From positions 1,116,001-1,180,000 of the forward strand of contig FSRD01000003.1 of the NCBI GenBank assembly GCA_900129675.1: 64,000 bases of DNA. The letters run 5' to 3'. The position numbers and the translations under genes are program-made. Shown here one piece after another: positions 25,155 through 34,128 of the stretch. The stretch is from Bradyrhizobium erythrophlei (GTDB lineage Bacteria; Pseudomonadota; Alphaproteobacteria; Rhizobiales; Xanthobacteraceae). Within the stretch, counting starts at the first letter, position 1. The number at the start of each line of letters is the position of its first letter. The notes under the pieces were generated by a model. The model saw only the letters and a program-made list of their open reading frames with translations, searched no databases and was not told where the DNA came from.

Positions 25155-25155
25155 C
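25057..25155 (+). pseudogene. Tyrosine recombinase (integrase) C-terminal scrap
   Basis: In a frame different from the HEPN-like ORF, the bases encode GVGWCLHDVRRTMTTLLD then DKRLGGAATAILGHK. The HxxR box (HDVR) and the following GH motif identify the catalytic domain of a phage-type integrase. The Tyr nucleophile and everything upstream are missing. It is evidence of a past integrated element. Confidence 0.6.
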
Positions 25156-25207
25156 CTGGCGCCCCTGAACCCGCCAGACGCGGGCCAGAGACGCGTTCCT
25201 GGGACCG

Positions 25208-25741
25208 CTAGGCGGCCAGCTTGCGGAAGGGGTGGGTGCCCCGCTGATCGGCAGAGCCGCCGGCCTCGATCACTCGGGCAACGTCTTGCTTGAGCAGGTA
25301 AACAGAGACAACCAGCAAAACGAGATCCTTCAGAAGGAAAGCCGAAACTATCGTCATCGCCGGAAAGCCTCCGGCGCCAGCATCCCACGCGTCAGGAACG
25401 AACGGCAGGACCGTGAAGGTAGCGATGAAGGTGAAGGTTGAACCGAGAGCGCCCAGCATTCCCGCTTTCTTGTTCCAGAAACCCAGAAGCAGCAACGTGC
25501 CAAAGGTCCATTCTGAGGCGCCGAGAAAAATGGCGGTGCCGCGAATGCCCAAAACCGGAATCGTCCAGAAGATAAACGGGCCGTGGGTGATTATGGGCAG
25601 CAGTCCTCTGATCTCTGCTTCGAACCATTTGTCGTACCCGAACCATGCGAAGATGATTACCATCGCGGCGCGGAGCAGGTGATAATCGAGGTCGCGCTTC
25701 AGAAGGCCCGAGCGGCCCAGCATATTGGCAAGGTAATTCAT
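25208..25741 (-). CDS. DUF417 (YkgB/RclC-like) inner-membrane protein
   Basis: A 177-residue protein with four hydrophobic segments (AAMVIIFAWFGYDKW, FIFWTIPVLGIRGTAIFL, LGALGSTFTFIATFTVLPF, FLLKDLVLLVVSVYLL). FGYDKWFEAE and the ASEWTFGTLLLLGFW segment are typical of DUF417. Related proteins in E. coli (RclC) are induced by reactive chlorine; that role here is only by analogy. The ATG at 25739-25741 has GGAGAAAG upstream. It is transcribed away from the hydrolase/dehydrogenase genes. Confidence 0.82.
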   Translation of the reverse strand: MNYLANMLGRSGLLKRDLDYHLLRAAMVIIFAWFGYDKWFEAEIRGLLPIITHGPFIFWTIPVLGIRGTAIFLGASEWTFGTLLLLGFWNKKAGMLGALGSTFTFIATFTVLPFVPDAWDAGAGGFPAMTIVSAFLLKDLVLLVVSVYLLKQDVARVIEAGGSADQRGTHPFRKLAA

Positions 25742-25934
25742 GATCTTTCTCCATGTTGGAGCCGTGAGCCCTGCGTTCCTCGCCGGCTCGTCCCGGAAAC
25801 TCCTTTGATCGATTGGCTTTCGTGAGCCTAATCTATGATTTTGGATTGAAGCCTGCCATGCGCGAAGCGCTCGATAGTATGCCCGGAAGTATCAAATGGC
25901 GGATGCAGCCACGCTCGATGCCAGGCACGAGCCT

Positions 25935-26080
25935 TCATGTGTGGCCGCCATAATCGCGCTTCATCAGGATGAAGGCTGCCGCCAGTGTCACTTCTGGATT
26001 TCCGCTGATGCGCGGCTTGTAGTCGGCCTCCGCAATTGCCGGCCCGATGTCGCCAAACATGTGCAGCGGTCTCAGGCGCC
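25935..26080 (-). pseudogene. C-terminal scrap of an unidentified protein
   Basis: A minus-strand frame ending at TGA (25935-25937) encodes RRLRPLHMFGDIGPAIAEAD then YKPRISGNPEVTLAAAFIL and MKRDYGGHT. It is clearly protein-like, but no upstream start or family is visible, and the region overlaps the unlikely 5' end of the hydrolase ORF. I read it as the tail of a gene whose front was lost. Confidence 0.35.
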
Positions 26081-26980
26081 GGTCGTCGGCGCGCTCGCGC
26101 TCCGCTCTCCGGCCGTTTCGACATCATCGCATCCGCTATCGACCTCCATCGTGTCGCTCTCACCTACGTCACGAACAAGAAGGGCGGAGATCAGATACTG
26201 TCCGCGCTTCCGGGCATCGCGGACCGACAGCATCGGGACTTCGGGCGCAGCGCGATCGTCGAAAGCATCCGCACCGACCTGATCAGCGGCGGCGTCGAGT
26301 CCGGGGCGGTCGAGGCGATCGTGCGGAAGGCCGAAAAGCAGTTCGATCCGGCGACGGAGGACACCCAAGACGCGCTGAGAATGATCGTGGCCACCTCGGC
26401 GGTCTCGCATGGAGTCGAGGGGCACAAGGGCCCAGTCATGGTCGCTGGCCATGACATCGGCGGCGGCGTGGCGCAGCATCTGATGCTCGCAAACAAGGTG
26501 GAGGTGCCGCGCGTGGCCGTGGTGAACGGCATTATGTACGACTCCTGGCCGGTCCCCGGCGTTGCCCGCTTTCGAGATCCGGCAGTGGCCGCCGCGACGA
26601 CGCGGGATGATGTACTGGCGGCGCGCCGCGTATCCGTCGTGAAAGCGCTCGGGCGTCCGGCAAGCGAAGCCGAGATCGCCGAATATCTCGACCCCTGGAC
26701 AGACCCGAGGGTTGCCCGTTCCTGGCTGGCGCTCGCGGGCGCTGCCGACCACCGCTACACCATGGAGATGCTGCCGGCTCTGCTGCAGTCGAAGACGCCG
26801 AAGCTCCTGGTGTGGGGCGAGGACGATCCATTTCAGACGATCGACTATGCCGAACGCTATACACGCGAGATCCCAGAAACGCGGCTCGTCCGGATCAAGT
26901 CGGCCGGTCACATTCCGATGGAAAACGATCCCAAGGCGGTAGCTGGAGCTCTGGCCGAGTTCTTCGCCGCCGAACGCTGA
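26036..26980 (+). CDS. Alpha/beta hydrolase, chimeric or 5'-replaced
   Basis: The last about 185 residues are an alpha/beta hydrolase: GPVMVAGHDIGGGVAQHL has the nucleophile-elbow position filled by Asp (GHDIGG), as in dehalogenase-like hydrolases; later LLVWGEDDPFQ gives the acid and SAGHIPMENDP the His. The usual N-terminal HGF oxyanion strand and first beta strands are missing. In their place is a stretch of unknown origin (DLHRVALTYVTNKKGGDQIL, RSAIVESIRTDLISGGVESG, EKQFDPATEDTQDALRM). The true start is uncertain; 26036 is the longest frame. The dehydrogenase gene follows after 12 bases. Function of the chimera is doubtful. Confidence 0.6.
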   Translation: MPARCRQTCAAVSGAGRRRARAPLSGRFDIIASAIDLHRVALTYVTNKKGGDQILSALPGIADRQHRDFGRSAIVESIRTDLISGGVESGAVEAIVRKAEKQFDPATEDTQDALRMIVATSAVSHGVEGHKGPVMVAGHDIGGGVAQHLMLANKVEVPRVAVVNGIMYDSWPVPGVARFRDPAVAAATTRDDVLAARRVSVVKALGRPASEAEIAEYLDPWTDPRVARSWLALAGAADHRYTMEMLPALLQSKTPKLLVWGEDDPFQTIDYAERYTREIPETRLVRIKSAGHIPMENDPKAVAGALAEFFAAER

Positions 26981-26992
26981 GGGAGGGCTGCA

Positions 26993-27934
26993 ATGAAGAT
27001 TGCTATCCTAGACGACTACCAGAACGTGGCGCTGCGGCTCGCTGACTGGTCTGCCGTCCGTCGGCACGCCGAGATCGTCGTGTTCAATGACCACGTGGTC
27101 GGGCCCTCGGCGGTCATCGAACGGTTGCGACCGTTCGAGGTGGTGTGCGTGATGCGCGAACGCACGCCGCTTCCAAGGGAGATTCTGCAGCAGCTACCGA
27201 ACCTCAAGCTGATTGCTTCGACGGGACCGCGAAACGCGTCCATCGACAGCCAGGCCGCGACCGATCTCGGCATCGCGGTCACCGCGACGGGCTACGATTC
27301 TACCCCGACCATCGAGTTCACCTGGTCGCCGATCCTGGCGAGTATGCGGGGCATCGACCGGGAGGCGGCGTCGCTCAAGGCGGGCGGGTGGCAGATCGGG
27401 CTCGGCTCGAACCTGCGAGGCAAGACGCTCGCGGTCGTCGGGTTGGGAAACATAGGAAAAGAAATCGCGCGGATCGGTCTTGCCTTTGGCATGAAGGTGA
27501 TCGCTTGGAGCCAGAACTTGACCGAGGAGACGGCCAGTGCCGCCGGCGCCACCCTCGTCGACAAGCCGACGCTATTTCGCGAGGCGGATGTCGTTACGGT
27601 GCACCTCGTCCTGAGCGGACGCACCAGAGGCCTGATCGGGCGGTCCGAGTTCACCTTGATGAAGCCGACGGCAAGGCTCATCAACACGTCGCGTGGTCCG
27701 ATAGTGGACGAAGCGGCTCTGATCGAAGCGCTGCAGGCGCACCGGATTGCCGGCGCGGCAGTCGACGTATTCGACGTGGAGCCACTGCCTCCGGATCATC
27801 CGTTCCGGAAGCAGCAGAACGTCCTGGCGACCCCTCACATCGGCTACGTGACCGAAGATCTTTATCGGACCTTCTACGGCGACGCCGCTGCCAGCATCGC
27901 GAAATGGATCGAGGCCAGCGCATCGGCTGCGTGA
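26993..27934 (+). CDS. D-2-hydroxyacid dehydrogenase
   Basis: A 313-residue NAD(P)-dependent dehydrogenase that would interconvert 2-hydroxy and 2-keto acids. The substrate domain starts MKIAILDDYQNVALRLADW; the nucleotide-binding motif is LAVVGLGNIGKEIARIG (GxGxxG) near residues 145-160; catalytic Arg is in NTSRGPIVDEAAL, Glu in VDVFDVEPLP and His in ATPHIGYVT. It begins 12 bases after the hydrolase stop and 46 bases before the SDR gene, so the three form one transcript. Substrate is unknown. Confidence 0.88.
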   Translation: MKIAILDDYQNVALRLADWSAVRRHAEIVVFNDHVVGPSAVIERLRPFEVVCVMRERTPLPREILQQLPNLKLIASTGPRNASIDSQAATDLGIAVTATGYDSTPTIEFTWSPILASMRGIDREAASLKAGGWQIGLGSNLRGKTLAVVGLGNIGKEIARIGLAFGMKVIAWSQNLTEETASAAGATLVDKPTLFREADVVTVHLVLSGRTRGLIGRSEFTLMKPTARLINTSRGPIVDEAALIEALQAHRIAGAAVDVFDVEPLPPDHPFRKQQNVLATPHIGYVTEDLYRTFYGDAAASIAKWIEASASAA

Positions 27935-27980
27935 CCGTCCTCACGGGCGACAAACATCCACAACAACCAGGATTGAAATC

Positions 27981-29126
27981 ATGAATACGACCAATCAAAG
28001 CAAGATCGCTCCGCAGAAGGTCCTGATCACAGGCGCAAGCGGCCTGCTGGGCGTCGCGGCCATCGAGAGGTTTCTTGACGCGGGATGGGACGTGGTAGGC
28101 GTCTCACGCCGCAAGCCCGAGCTGCCGAGCGGCAGCGACATTGACTTCCTGTCCGTCGATCTGCGGGATCAGGAAAAGGCCCGCGCCGCATTCGAGCCGC
28201 TGACCGATGTCACGCACATCGCCTACACTGCCCTGCACGAAGAGCCCGAGCTGGTCGCCGGATGGTCGAGCAAGGATCAGATCGATACCAACAACGCGAT
28301 GCTGCGCAACGTGGTGGAGCCCATCGTCCGCAGCGCGACGAATTTCCAGCACATCAGCGTCCTGCAGGGGACCAAGGTCTACGGCGTGCACTTGCATCCG
28401 ATCCCGATCCCCGCCCGCGAGCGTGACGCCCGCAAGGATCACCCGAACTTCTTCTTTGATCAGGAGGCCTATGTGGGTGAGATGGGGGCCAAGCACGGTT
28501 TCAGCTACACGGCTCTGCGTCCGCAGCTCGTCACGGGTCCCACCCCAGGGGCGCTGAACGTGCTCCCCGCCATCGGAGCCTACGCGGCGATCCGTCGCGA
28601 GAAGGGTGAGCCGTTCGGCTTCCCGGGCGGCCCGTCGTTCGTCTGGCAAGCGGCCGATGCAGATCTCGTCGGGGACGTGGCGGTCTGGGCTGCGCAGTCG
28701 CCTCAGGCAGCGAACGAGGCTTTCAACATCACCAACGGCGACGTGTTCGAGTGGCGCAATGTGTGGCCGGGCATCGCCGAAACCCTCGGCGTCGAGGCCG
28801 GACCGGACACGCCAACGAGTGTGACGGCGTACCTCGCGGAAAACGCCGACGTTTGGGACAAGATCGTCGCGAGGTATGGTCTTCGCTCGCGGAGCCTGCG
28901 GGATCTGGTCGGTCAAGGGGACCAGCATGCCGACTTCGCCTTCGCCTATGGCGCCCCGGCGGGACCGAGGGCCTTCGTGAGCACCATCAAGCTGCGCCAG
29001 GCCGGTTTCGCAAAGGTGGTCGATACGGAGGTGTCTTTCCGCAAGGCCCTGCAGTCTCCGATCGACAACAAGCTCTTGCCGCCGGCCTCGAAGCAGGTGG
29101 CTGCCCGGCTCTCAGTCGCATCCTGA
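27981..29126 (+). CDS. PRISE-like SDR family oxidoreductase
   Basis: A 381-residue extended short-chain dehydrogenase. KVLITGASGLLGVAAIERFL is the Rossmann start; HISVLQGTKVYGVHL and the later FFFDQEAYVGEM match the progesterone-5-beta-reductase/iridoid-synthase-like (PRISE) group, which reduces activated C=C bonds and uses a KVYG-type Lys/Tyr arrangement. FVWQAADADLVGDVAVWAA and NEAFNITNGDVFEW are also typical. It follows the dehydrogenase in the same direction. The real substrate is unknown. Confidence 0.82.
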   Translation: MNTTNQSKIAPQKVLITGASGLLGVAAIERFLDAGWDVVGVSRRKPELPSGSDIDFLSVDLRDQEKARAAFEPLTDVTHIAYTALHEEPELVAGWSSKDQIDTNNAMLRNVVEPIVRSATNFQHISVLQGTKVYGVHLHPIPIPARERDARKDHPNFFFDQEAYVGEMGAKHGFSYTALRPQLVTGPTPGALNVLPAIGAYAAIRREKGEPFGFPGGPSFVWQAADADLVGDVAVWAAQSPQAANEAFNITNGDVFEWRNVWPGIAETLGVEAGPDTPTSVTAYLAENADVWDKIVARYGLRSRSLRDLVGQGDQHADFAFAYGAPAGPRAFVSTIKLRQAGFAKVVDTEVSFRKALQSPIDNKLLPPASKQVAARLSVAS

Positions 29127-29140
29127 TCGGAAGGAAGAGA

Positions 29141-29299
29141 ATGATGCCAAGACTGCAAGGCAAAGTGGCGCTCATAACAGGCGGTAGCAGTGGTCTCCAA
29201 TCCAGCTTCGATCACGTTCTTGAGCAGGGAGCACCTCATCTCGAAGTCGTATCTCATGTCGACTCCACCGACTTTCATGGCTTCCTGCTGCACGTTTAG
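29141..29299 (+). pseudogene. Beheaded SDR gene: only the first 18 codons remain
   Basis: ATG at 29141 with GGAAGAGA upstream gives MMPRLQGKVALITGGSSG, the exact start of a classical SDR, after which (from about 29196) the sequence is unrelated and ends at 29299. An insertion or deletion removed the rest; a scrap of an IS transposase lies 50 bases further on. It would have been the fourth gene of the operon starting at 26036. Confidence 0.75.
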
Positions 29300-29348
29300 G
29301 GAGATTGATGGTCGAGGAGATGAGAATGGAGCAGCTGCTCTTGCGGTA

Positions 29349-29470
29349 CGCACGCATCTATCCCTGGAGAAAGATGCACCGGTTTCACGCGCCGTCGATC
29401 GCGCCGGGCGCATTCTTTGTCGCCCAATCTTGGGCGGACTGCACCACCAATATGCCCGGATTTAATTTAC
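29349..29470 (+). mobile_element. IS scrap: 3' end of a DDE transposase
   Basis: 122 bases nearly identical to 45862-45983. One frame reads RTHLSLEKDAPVSRAVDRAG then RILCRPILGGLHHQYARI and stop, the C-terminal end of an rve-type transposase. Both copies share sequence up to GGATTTAATTTAC and then diverge, which probably marks the element's outer end. Confidence 0.78.
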
Positions 29471-29602
29471 CGGCCCATTTTCGCTTGCTCACTGGTAGGA
29501 AGTCCCATCGCTTACACAGGCCCGCCGCTTGCTCATGCCGGAGGCCGCCGGAGATGAGAACACAGGCCTTCCGGCACGCGGCAAGCCGTAGCCGGCTCAA
29601 CG

Positions 29603-30880
29603 CTAGGGACAAGTACCGATAACATAAAAATTGGGGCCAGTCTTTTTCAGCGTTGTAGTGATGAATATGTTATCTAACCCCATGATCTCATTTGAGCCAT
29701 TTGCCTGTGCAAAGAACGCGTTGTCGTGTGCTCTGCCGGCTCTTACGTGATCTAAATTAGTCGCGGTAAAGCATGTCATGATTGGCGAAGGGGTTGGAGA
29801 CGCGATGGGGCTACCGGTAATCCGATCGACCATCAGCTTGACTGCGCTCATCTGGCGACCGCTCTTCTTGGCGTAGTCTGGATCGTCGTAGTTGAACCAA
29901 TCCCAGCAGGCGTTAGGGTTCTTCAGCGGAAAAATCGGCGCGGCTTGCGGATAGAGGACAATGATATTGTTCGTGTCGGCCCACTTGTTATAACCCGTGT
30001 CTTTGACGAACTTATCCTGGACATTGGTGGGGTCCTGCAGACAACCATGAAAGACCACATGCAGTTTGCAGGGCTGGTTTTGGGTTTTGTCGCAGTTTGC
30101 GGGAACGTAGAGGAAACCGCTATTGGCCATGCCGTGCGCGGTTGGATTGTGATCGTCGACAAATTCGCTTTGATCAAATTCAACGAACTTTCCGCCCAAC
30201 GCTCCCGTGTTCTTCGGGCTAAAGTTGCTGCCATATATCCATTTCAGCAACTCACCCGCAGCATCAAAATTGCAGTTATTGATGTAGGGCGCACCCAATG
30301 TAGCACATGAATTCCCAAAGAAATCCGTGGGCATGGCATGCTGGGCGGCGATGCTTCCCTCATAATGGATGTTTGCACTATTGGTGATATAGTGACGATA
30401 ATACCTTTCCAAGTCATTCATCACAGGTTGTGGTACCAGGGTATCAGCAGTGCCGGAGAACATCCAAATCTTGTGATTGACCAGGTTCGAAGTTGCGTCG
30501 ATCGCGCCATCGTTGGCGTTCTGATCGGTAATTTTGATTAACGCTGGGACGTTGGTCGCACCAGGAGCAACCTGGCAAAAGAAAGCGATTCCTGTGCAGC
30601 TGCAGATGGTGGTAGCTGTGTTCACATTGCCGTGCGCACAAAAGTAGGGGCCGCCTGCGATAATCCCCGCACCTCTCAGGATGGAGGAATAGGCCACGTC
30701 GAATTGAACCGCCATGAAGCCGCCCGAGGAAAGGCCAGATACTGAGGTTTCTTTGATGTCCACGTTAAAGGCCGGCAGGGACGCAACTTGCGCGCTTACA
30801 TGCGAAGGCAGCACAAGACTTGCCATGATCCCGGCCATTCTCAGCGCTCTTGCTAAATGTCCACGAAAGAATGAGTACAT
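29603..30880 (-). CDS. Secreted PHB-depolymerase-like hydrolase
   Basis: A 425-residue secreted protein. The N-terminus MYSFFRGHLARALRMAGIM then ASLVLPSHVSAQ is a signal peptide. The alpha/beta hydrolase core has the lipase box GLSSGGFMAVQFD, the acid region MFSGTADTLVP, and HVVFHGCLQDP, as in type 2 extracellular short-chain-length polyhydroxyalkanoate depolymerases. Several cysteines (CAHGNV, CSCTG, CWDWFNY) suggest disulfides. I chose the ATG at 30878-30880, five bases after GGAGG; a GTG one codon upstream is possible. Polymer specificity is not provable from sequence. Confidence 0.82.
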   Translation of the reverse strand: MYSFFRGHLARALRMAGIMASLVLPSHVSAQVASLPAFNVDIKETSVSGLSSGGFMAVQFDVAYSSILRGAGIIAGGPYFCAHGNVNTATTICSCTGIAFFCQVAPGATNVPALIKITDQNANDGAIDATSNLVNHKIWMFSGTADTLVPQPVMNDLERYYRHYITNSANIHYEGSIAAQHAMPTDFFGNSCATLGAPYINNCNFDAAGELLKWIYGSNFSPKNTGALGGKFVEFDQSEFVDDHNPTAHGMANSGFLYVPANCDKTQNQPCKLHVVFHGCLQDPTNVQDKFVKDTGYNKWADTNNIIVLYPQAAPIFPLKNPNACWDWFNYDDPDYAKKSGRQMSAVKLMVDRITGSPIASPTPSPIMTCFTATNLDHVRAGRAHDNAFFAQANGSNEIMGLDNIFITTTLKKTGPNFYVIGTCP

Positions 30881-30968
30881 CACGCCCTCCTCGCCGAAAT
30901 TTGCAAATAGCTGATAAACCGTTGTCAGGCGGAGACGTTCCGTGCTCTCCGCCTGACACGGATTCTCT

Positions 30969-32030
30969 TCAGTAGAGTTCGATGGCCTTGATGCGATCCG
31001 GATAGTTCTTCACATCATCGAAGAAGGCATTCACTGCCTTCTGCAAGCCAGAAGACGCGCCGGTCCAGCCCCAGTCTTCACGGGCAACGGAGTCATCGAG
31101 AACCCCAAAACTACGAACCGTATCCGAGAGCTGCTGATTGACTTTGTACGTGATCCCCACGTCCGGCTTCTTCATTTCCTGCTGAACGGCTGTTTCGATA
31201 TCGCTCGCTTGTGGCGCTTGGCCGTCACTATTTCGGATTCCGGCGATGTTGTACACGCGCCTTTTTAGGCTTTGCTTAGGTGCGTCGTGGAGCTGGATCA
31301 GGGCACTGATAGCGTCTTCGACATAAATGATGTCCAACCGCGTGTCTTTGGCGACATAGGCTTCATAGGGCTTGTTCTGAGCCGGTTGCTGGATCATCAG
31401 CGTGGAGTACACGGTGGTTCCGCCCGGTCCACGAGCGGCTCCGACGACAGAAGGGAAGCGAACGGCGCGGAAATCCACCCAGCCTTTGCGTTGATAGTAT
31501 TCCCCGAGGCGTTCGGAGCTTACTTTGGAAACGCCATACATCGTGGTCGGAACCTGTATATCTTCATTCTTCACCTTCTGCCCAGCGGCGATGAACAAGC
31601 CGAATGATGCAATGGTGCTCGGGAAAATGACCCTTACAGGGTCCATATTCCGGCGCTGACCGTAGATACGGGCCGCCTCCAGAACGTTGCGGGTGCCCAA
31701 GGTGTCCACCTGGAAACCCAAAGTGGGATTCGCATCCGCCCCGGCGGACAGCAGGGCACCGAGATGAAAGACGCTTTTCGGCTTGTGCTCGAACAGCGCG
31801 AGGACAAGCTCGAGGGAGCTGAGATCGCCCTGGACGAAAGTGACGCGGTCGCTCACTTTCTTGTAGCGCTCGTTGAAACCGGTCAATCGCCGCATGTCGG
31901 GATTGCAATCGAACAGCAAAACTTGGTCGTCCTCGTTTCCCTCCTTTTCCAAAAGCTTCATTGCCAGGTAAGATCCGATAAATCCCGTGCCGCCCGTAAT
32001 AAGAATCGGCATTGTGTTTTCGTCTGCCAT
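30969..32030 (-). CDS. NAD-dependent epimerase/dehydratase (extended SDR)
   Basis: A 353-residue protein. MPILITGGTGFIGSYLAMKL carries the GxxGxxG dinucleotide motif, VTFVQGDLSSLE the adenine-binding Asp region, FPSTIASFG the catalytic Ser/Thr, and TMYGVSKVSSERLGEYY the YxxxK pair. The closest resemblance I see is to SDR-type L-threonine dehydrogenases and UDP-sugar epimerases. It is followed on the same strand, after 88 bases, by the depolymerase gene. Substrate unknown. Confidence 0.8.
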   Translation of the reverse strand: MADENTMPILITGGTGFIGSYLAMKLLEKEGNEDDQVLLFDCNPDMRRLTGFNERYKKVSDRVTFVQGDLSSLELVLALFEHKPKSVFHLGALLSAGADANPTLGFQVDTLGTRNVLEAARIYGQRRNMDPVRVIFPSTIASFGLFIAAGQKVKNEDIQVPTTMYGVSKVSSERLGEYYQRKGWVDFRAVRFPSVVGAARGPGGTTVYSTLMIQQPAQNKPYEAYVAKDTRLDIIYVEDAISALIQLHDAPKQSLKRRVYNIAGIRNSDGQAPQASDIETAVQQEMKKPDVGITYKVNQQLSDTVRSFGVLDDSVAREDWGWTGASSGLQKAVNAFFDDVKNYPDRIKAIELY

Positions 32031-32673
32031 ATCGACCTCCAGTGATTGCGCTTCAGTTAACTGGCCTCCTAATGTAGTCCCGCTGCATCAAAGCCGATGT
32101 TGCCCAGATCACAATCGACCCGTATTTCGACGGGACATCTGCCAATGCTCGAAGTGCGGCCGAAATGTCCCAGCGCGGCGTTAGGCCGGGCGTTGCTTGC
32201 ATTTGAATTGCCGCGACCCGCGCGTTCCGCACCAATTTCGATCGCTTGAAAGTCGGTTGGCTTGCAAGGCTGAAGCGAGGAGAACATCTCTGTCGATGTG
32301 CGGCCGTCTAAAGACCTCCCGCCGATTGTCACTGATCCGTGTCGCGCAGATGAACAATTCCGGCCCGCCCGTGCCCTTTAAACGATCGAGGCCTGGCAAT
32401 GCACTTTGGATGACTGGCGCGAGTGGATTGTGGTAGAAAGGTCCTCAATCATAGGGGGAGATGCGGAGCGCCATCACGTCGAGCGCGGCGGCTAACGGTG
32501 TGTCGTCGATGTTCCACGCTTCCTGAAGCCGCTGTATCTGGATCACCCCCAGTTCGAGGGTTTTGAGGTTCGTCAGACGGTAGGACGCGGCAAGGTCGCG
32601 TAATACGCACGGACATTTTGCTGTCCATCGCAAGCGCGCGAGAACCCGTCAATGTCCGTTCTTGGATGGTGGT
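32031..32673. other. Gene-poor stretch; possible minor ORF at 32445-32633 (-)
   Basis: No convincing gene. A minus-strand open frame at 32445-32633 (SYRLTNLKTLELGVIQIQRL, EAWNIDDTPLAAALDVMA) has protein-like composition but no clear start and may be the tail of a degraded gene. The rest shows overlapping short frames only. Confidence 0.4.
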
Positions 32674-33881
32674 CTCAACCGGTCGCCGCAACACTTAGAG
32701 GGAAAAGATGGAGTGTGGGATGGAACGGAGATTTCATAGAGGTTTTACTGCGGCAGAGAAGACGGAGTTATGGGATCGCTGGAAGCGTGGGGAGTCGCTG
32801 AAGGCGATTGGACGAGCTTTTGGTAAGCAGTCATCGTCGATCTATTTTTTGGTAGCTCCGCATGGTGGGATTCGTCCTGCGGAGCGGCGTCGCTCCAGGC
32901 TGGCGTTGACGCTCGCGGAACACGAGGAGATTTCCAGAGGCGTTACGGCACATCAATCGGCACGGTCGATCGCCAAACTGCTTGGCCGCTCACCCTCGAC
33001 GGTGAGCCGGGAAATGAGCCGCAATGGCGGCTATGATCGCTACCGAGCGACACTTGCGGACGAGAATGCCTGGGCGCGATCTCGTCGCCCAAAATGTTGT
33101 AAGTTAGCGACCAATCCGCGGCTGCGGCAGGCGGTGGCAGGGAAGCTCAGATTGGATTGGTCCCCCGAGCAGATAGCCGGTTGGCTGAAGAGAACGCATC
33201 CTGAAGACGAGTGTAATCAGGTGTCACACGAGACCATCTATCGCAGCCTGTTTGTCCAAGCGCGCGGCGTGCTGAAGAAAGAGCTGCTTAGCCATCTTCG
33301 ATCGAAGCGCTCGATGCGTCGCTCCAGGCCGGTTGACCCGAATGGCGATAAACGGGGGCATATCAAGGATATCGTCTCAATCCGTCAGCGACCGGCGGCG
33401 GTTGAAGATCGGGCGGTGCCTGGTCATTGGGAGGGCGATCTCCTGTCCGGGCCGAACAACACCTACATCGCGACCCTGGTCGAGCGTCATACCCGTTACG
33501 TGATGTTGGCCAAGGTGGCAGGCAAGGACACTCAGACGGTTGTCACCGCGCTCATCAAGCAGGCGAAGAAGCTACCAAAGGAGCTATATAAATCCCTGAC
33601 CTGGGACCGGGGCAAGGAACTTACGGATCATCGTCGCTTTACGTTGGCGACCAAAATCGACGTCTATTTTTGCGATCCGCAAAGCCCGTGGCAACGCGGG
33701 TCGAATGAGAATACCAATGGCCTGCTGAGACAGTACTTTCCTAAGGGCACCGACTTGTCGATGCATTCGCAAGCCCATCTGAACAAAGTGGCTCGTCAGC
33801 TAAATGAACGACCACGTGAGACCTTGCAATTTGAAACACCAGCAGAGAGATTAAACGCCTGTGTTGCGTCGACCGGTTGAG
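32674..33881 (+). mobile_element. IS30-family insertion sequence, apparently intact
   Basis: About 1.2 kb bounded by imperfect inverted repeats CTCAACCGGTCGCCGCAACA (32674-32693) and its near-complement TGTTGCGTCGACCGGTTGAG (33862-33881). One complete transposase gene fills it. The right end lies next to a fragment of repeat R3 (33895-33934), so the element probably landed in or beside that repeat. Confidence 0.85.
32708..33880 (+). CDS. IS30-family transposase
   Basis: A 390-residue transposase. The N-terminal helix-turn-helix (ELWDRWKRGESLKAIGRAFG and RSIAKLLGRSPSTVSREMSR) is followed by a DDE core: VPGHWEGDLLSG (first Asp), LTWDRGKELTDH (second Asp) and SPWQRGSNENTNGLLRQYFP (Glu), which together are diagnostic of IS30. 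The ATG at 32708 has GAGGGAAAAG upstream; ATG 32720 is an alternative. No disruption is seen. Confidence 0.92.
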   Translation: MECGMERRFHRGFTAAEKTELWDRWKRGESLKAIGRAFGKQSSSIYFLVAPHGGIRPAERRRSRLALTLAEHEEISRGVTAHQSARSIAKLLGRSPSTVSREMSRNGGYDRYRATLADENAWARSRRPKCCKLATNPRLRQAVAGKLRLDWSPEQIAGWLKRTHPEDECNQVSHETIYRSLFVQARGVLKKELLSHLRSKRSMRRSRPVDPNGDKRGHIKDIVSIRQRPAAVEDRAVPGHWEGDLLSGPNNTYIATLVERHTRYVMLAKVAGKDTQTVVTALIKQAKKLPKELYKSLTWDRGKELTDHRRFTLATKIDVYFCDPQSPWQRGSNENTNGLLRQYFPKGTDLSMHSQAHLNKVARQLNERPRETLQFETPAERLNACVASTG

Positions 33882-33894
33882 CCGGCAGATTAAC

Positions 33895-33934
33895 AGCGGA
33901 AAACATGTGCTCGTATTGAGCTTTTCCGGTTTTG
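33895..33934. repeat. Dispersed repeat R3, partial copy
   Basis: AGCGGAAAACATG...TATTGAGCTTTTCCGGTTTTG matches the right-hand half of repeats 6228-6312 and 7897-7981. The left half is absent and an IS30 end lies 13 bases away. Confidence 0.65.
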
Positions 33935-34128
33935 ACCCTTACCGGACGTGTACGGCAAATGCGGTGCCGCCCGGGGACTGGACGTTTTCATGATGGTGCG
34001 GAGCGATATTGTCAGCAATAATGGGCTGAAACCGAGCACTCTCAATCGTGGCGCTACGAGCAACGCTGAGTAATTCGGCAGCGATCGGATGGGCTCGCTG
34101 ACGCACCACCAAGACACAGAAGGACCCC

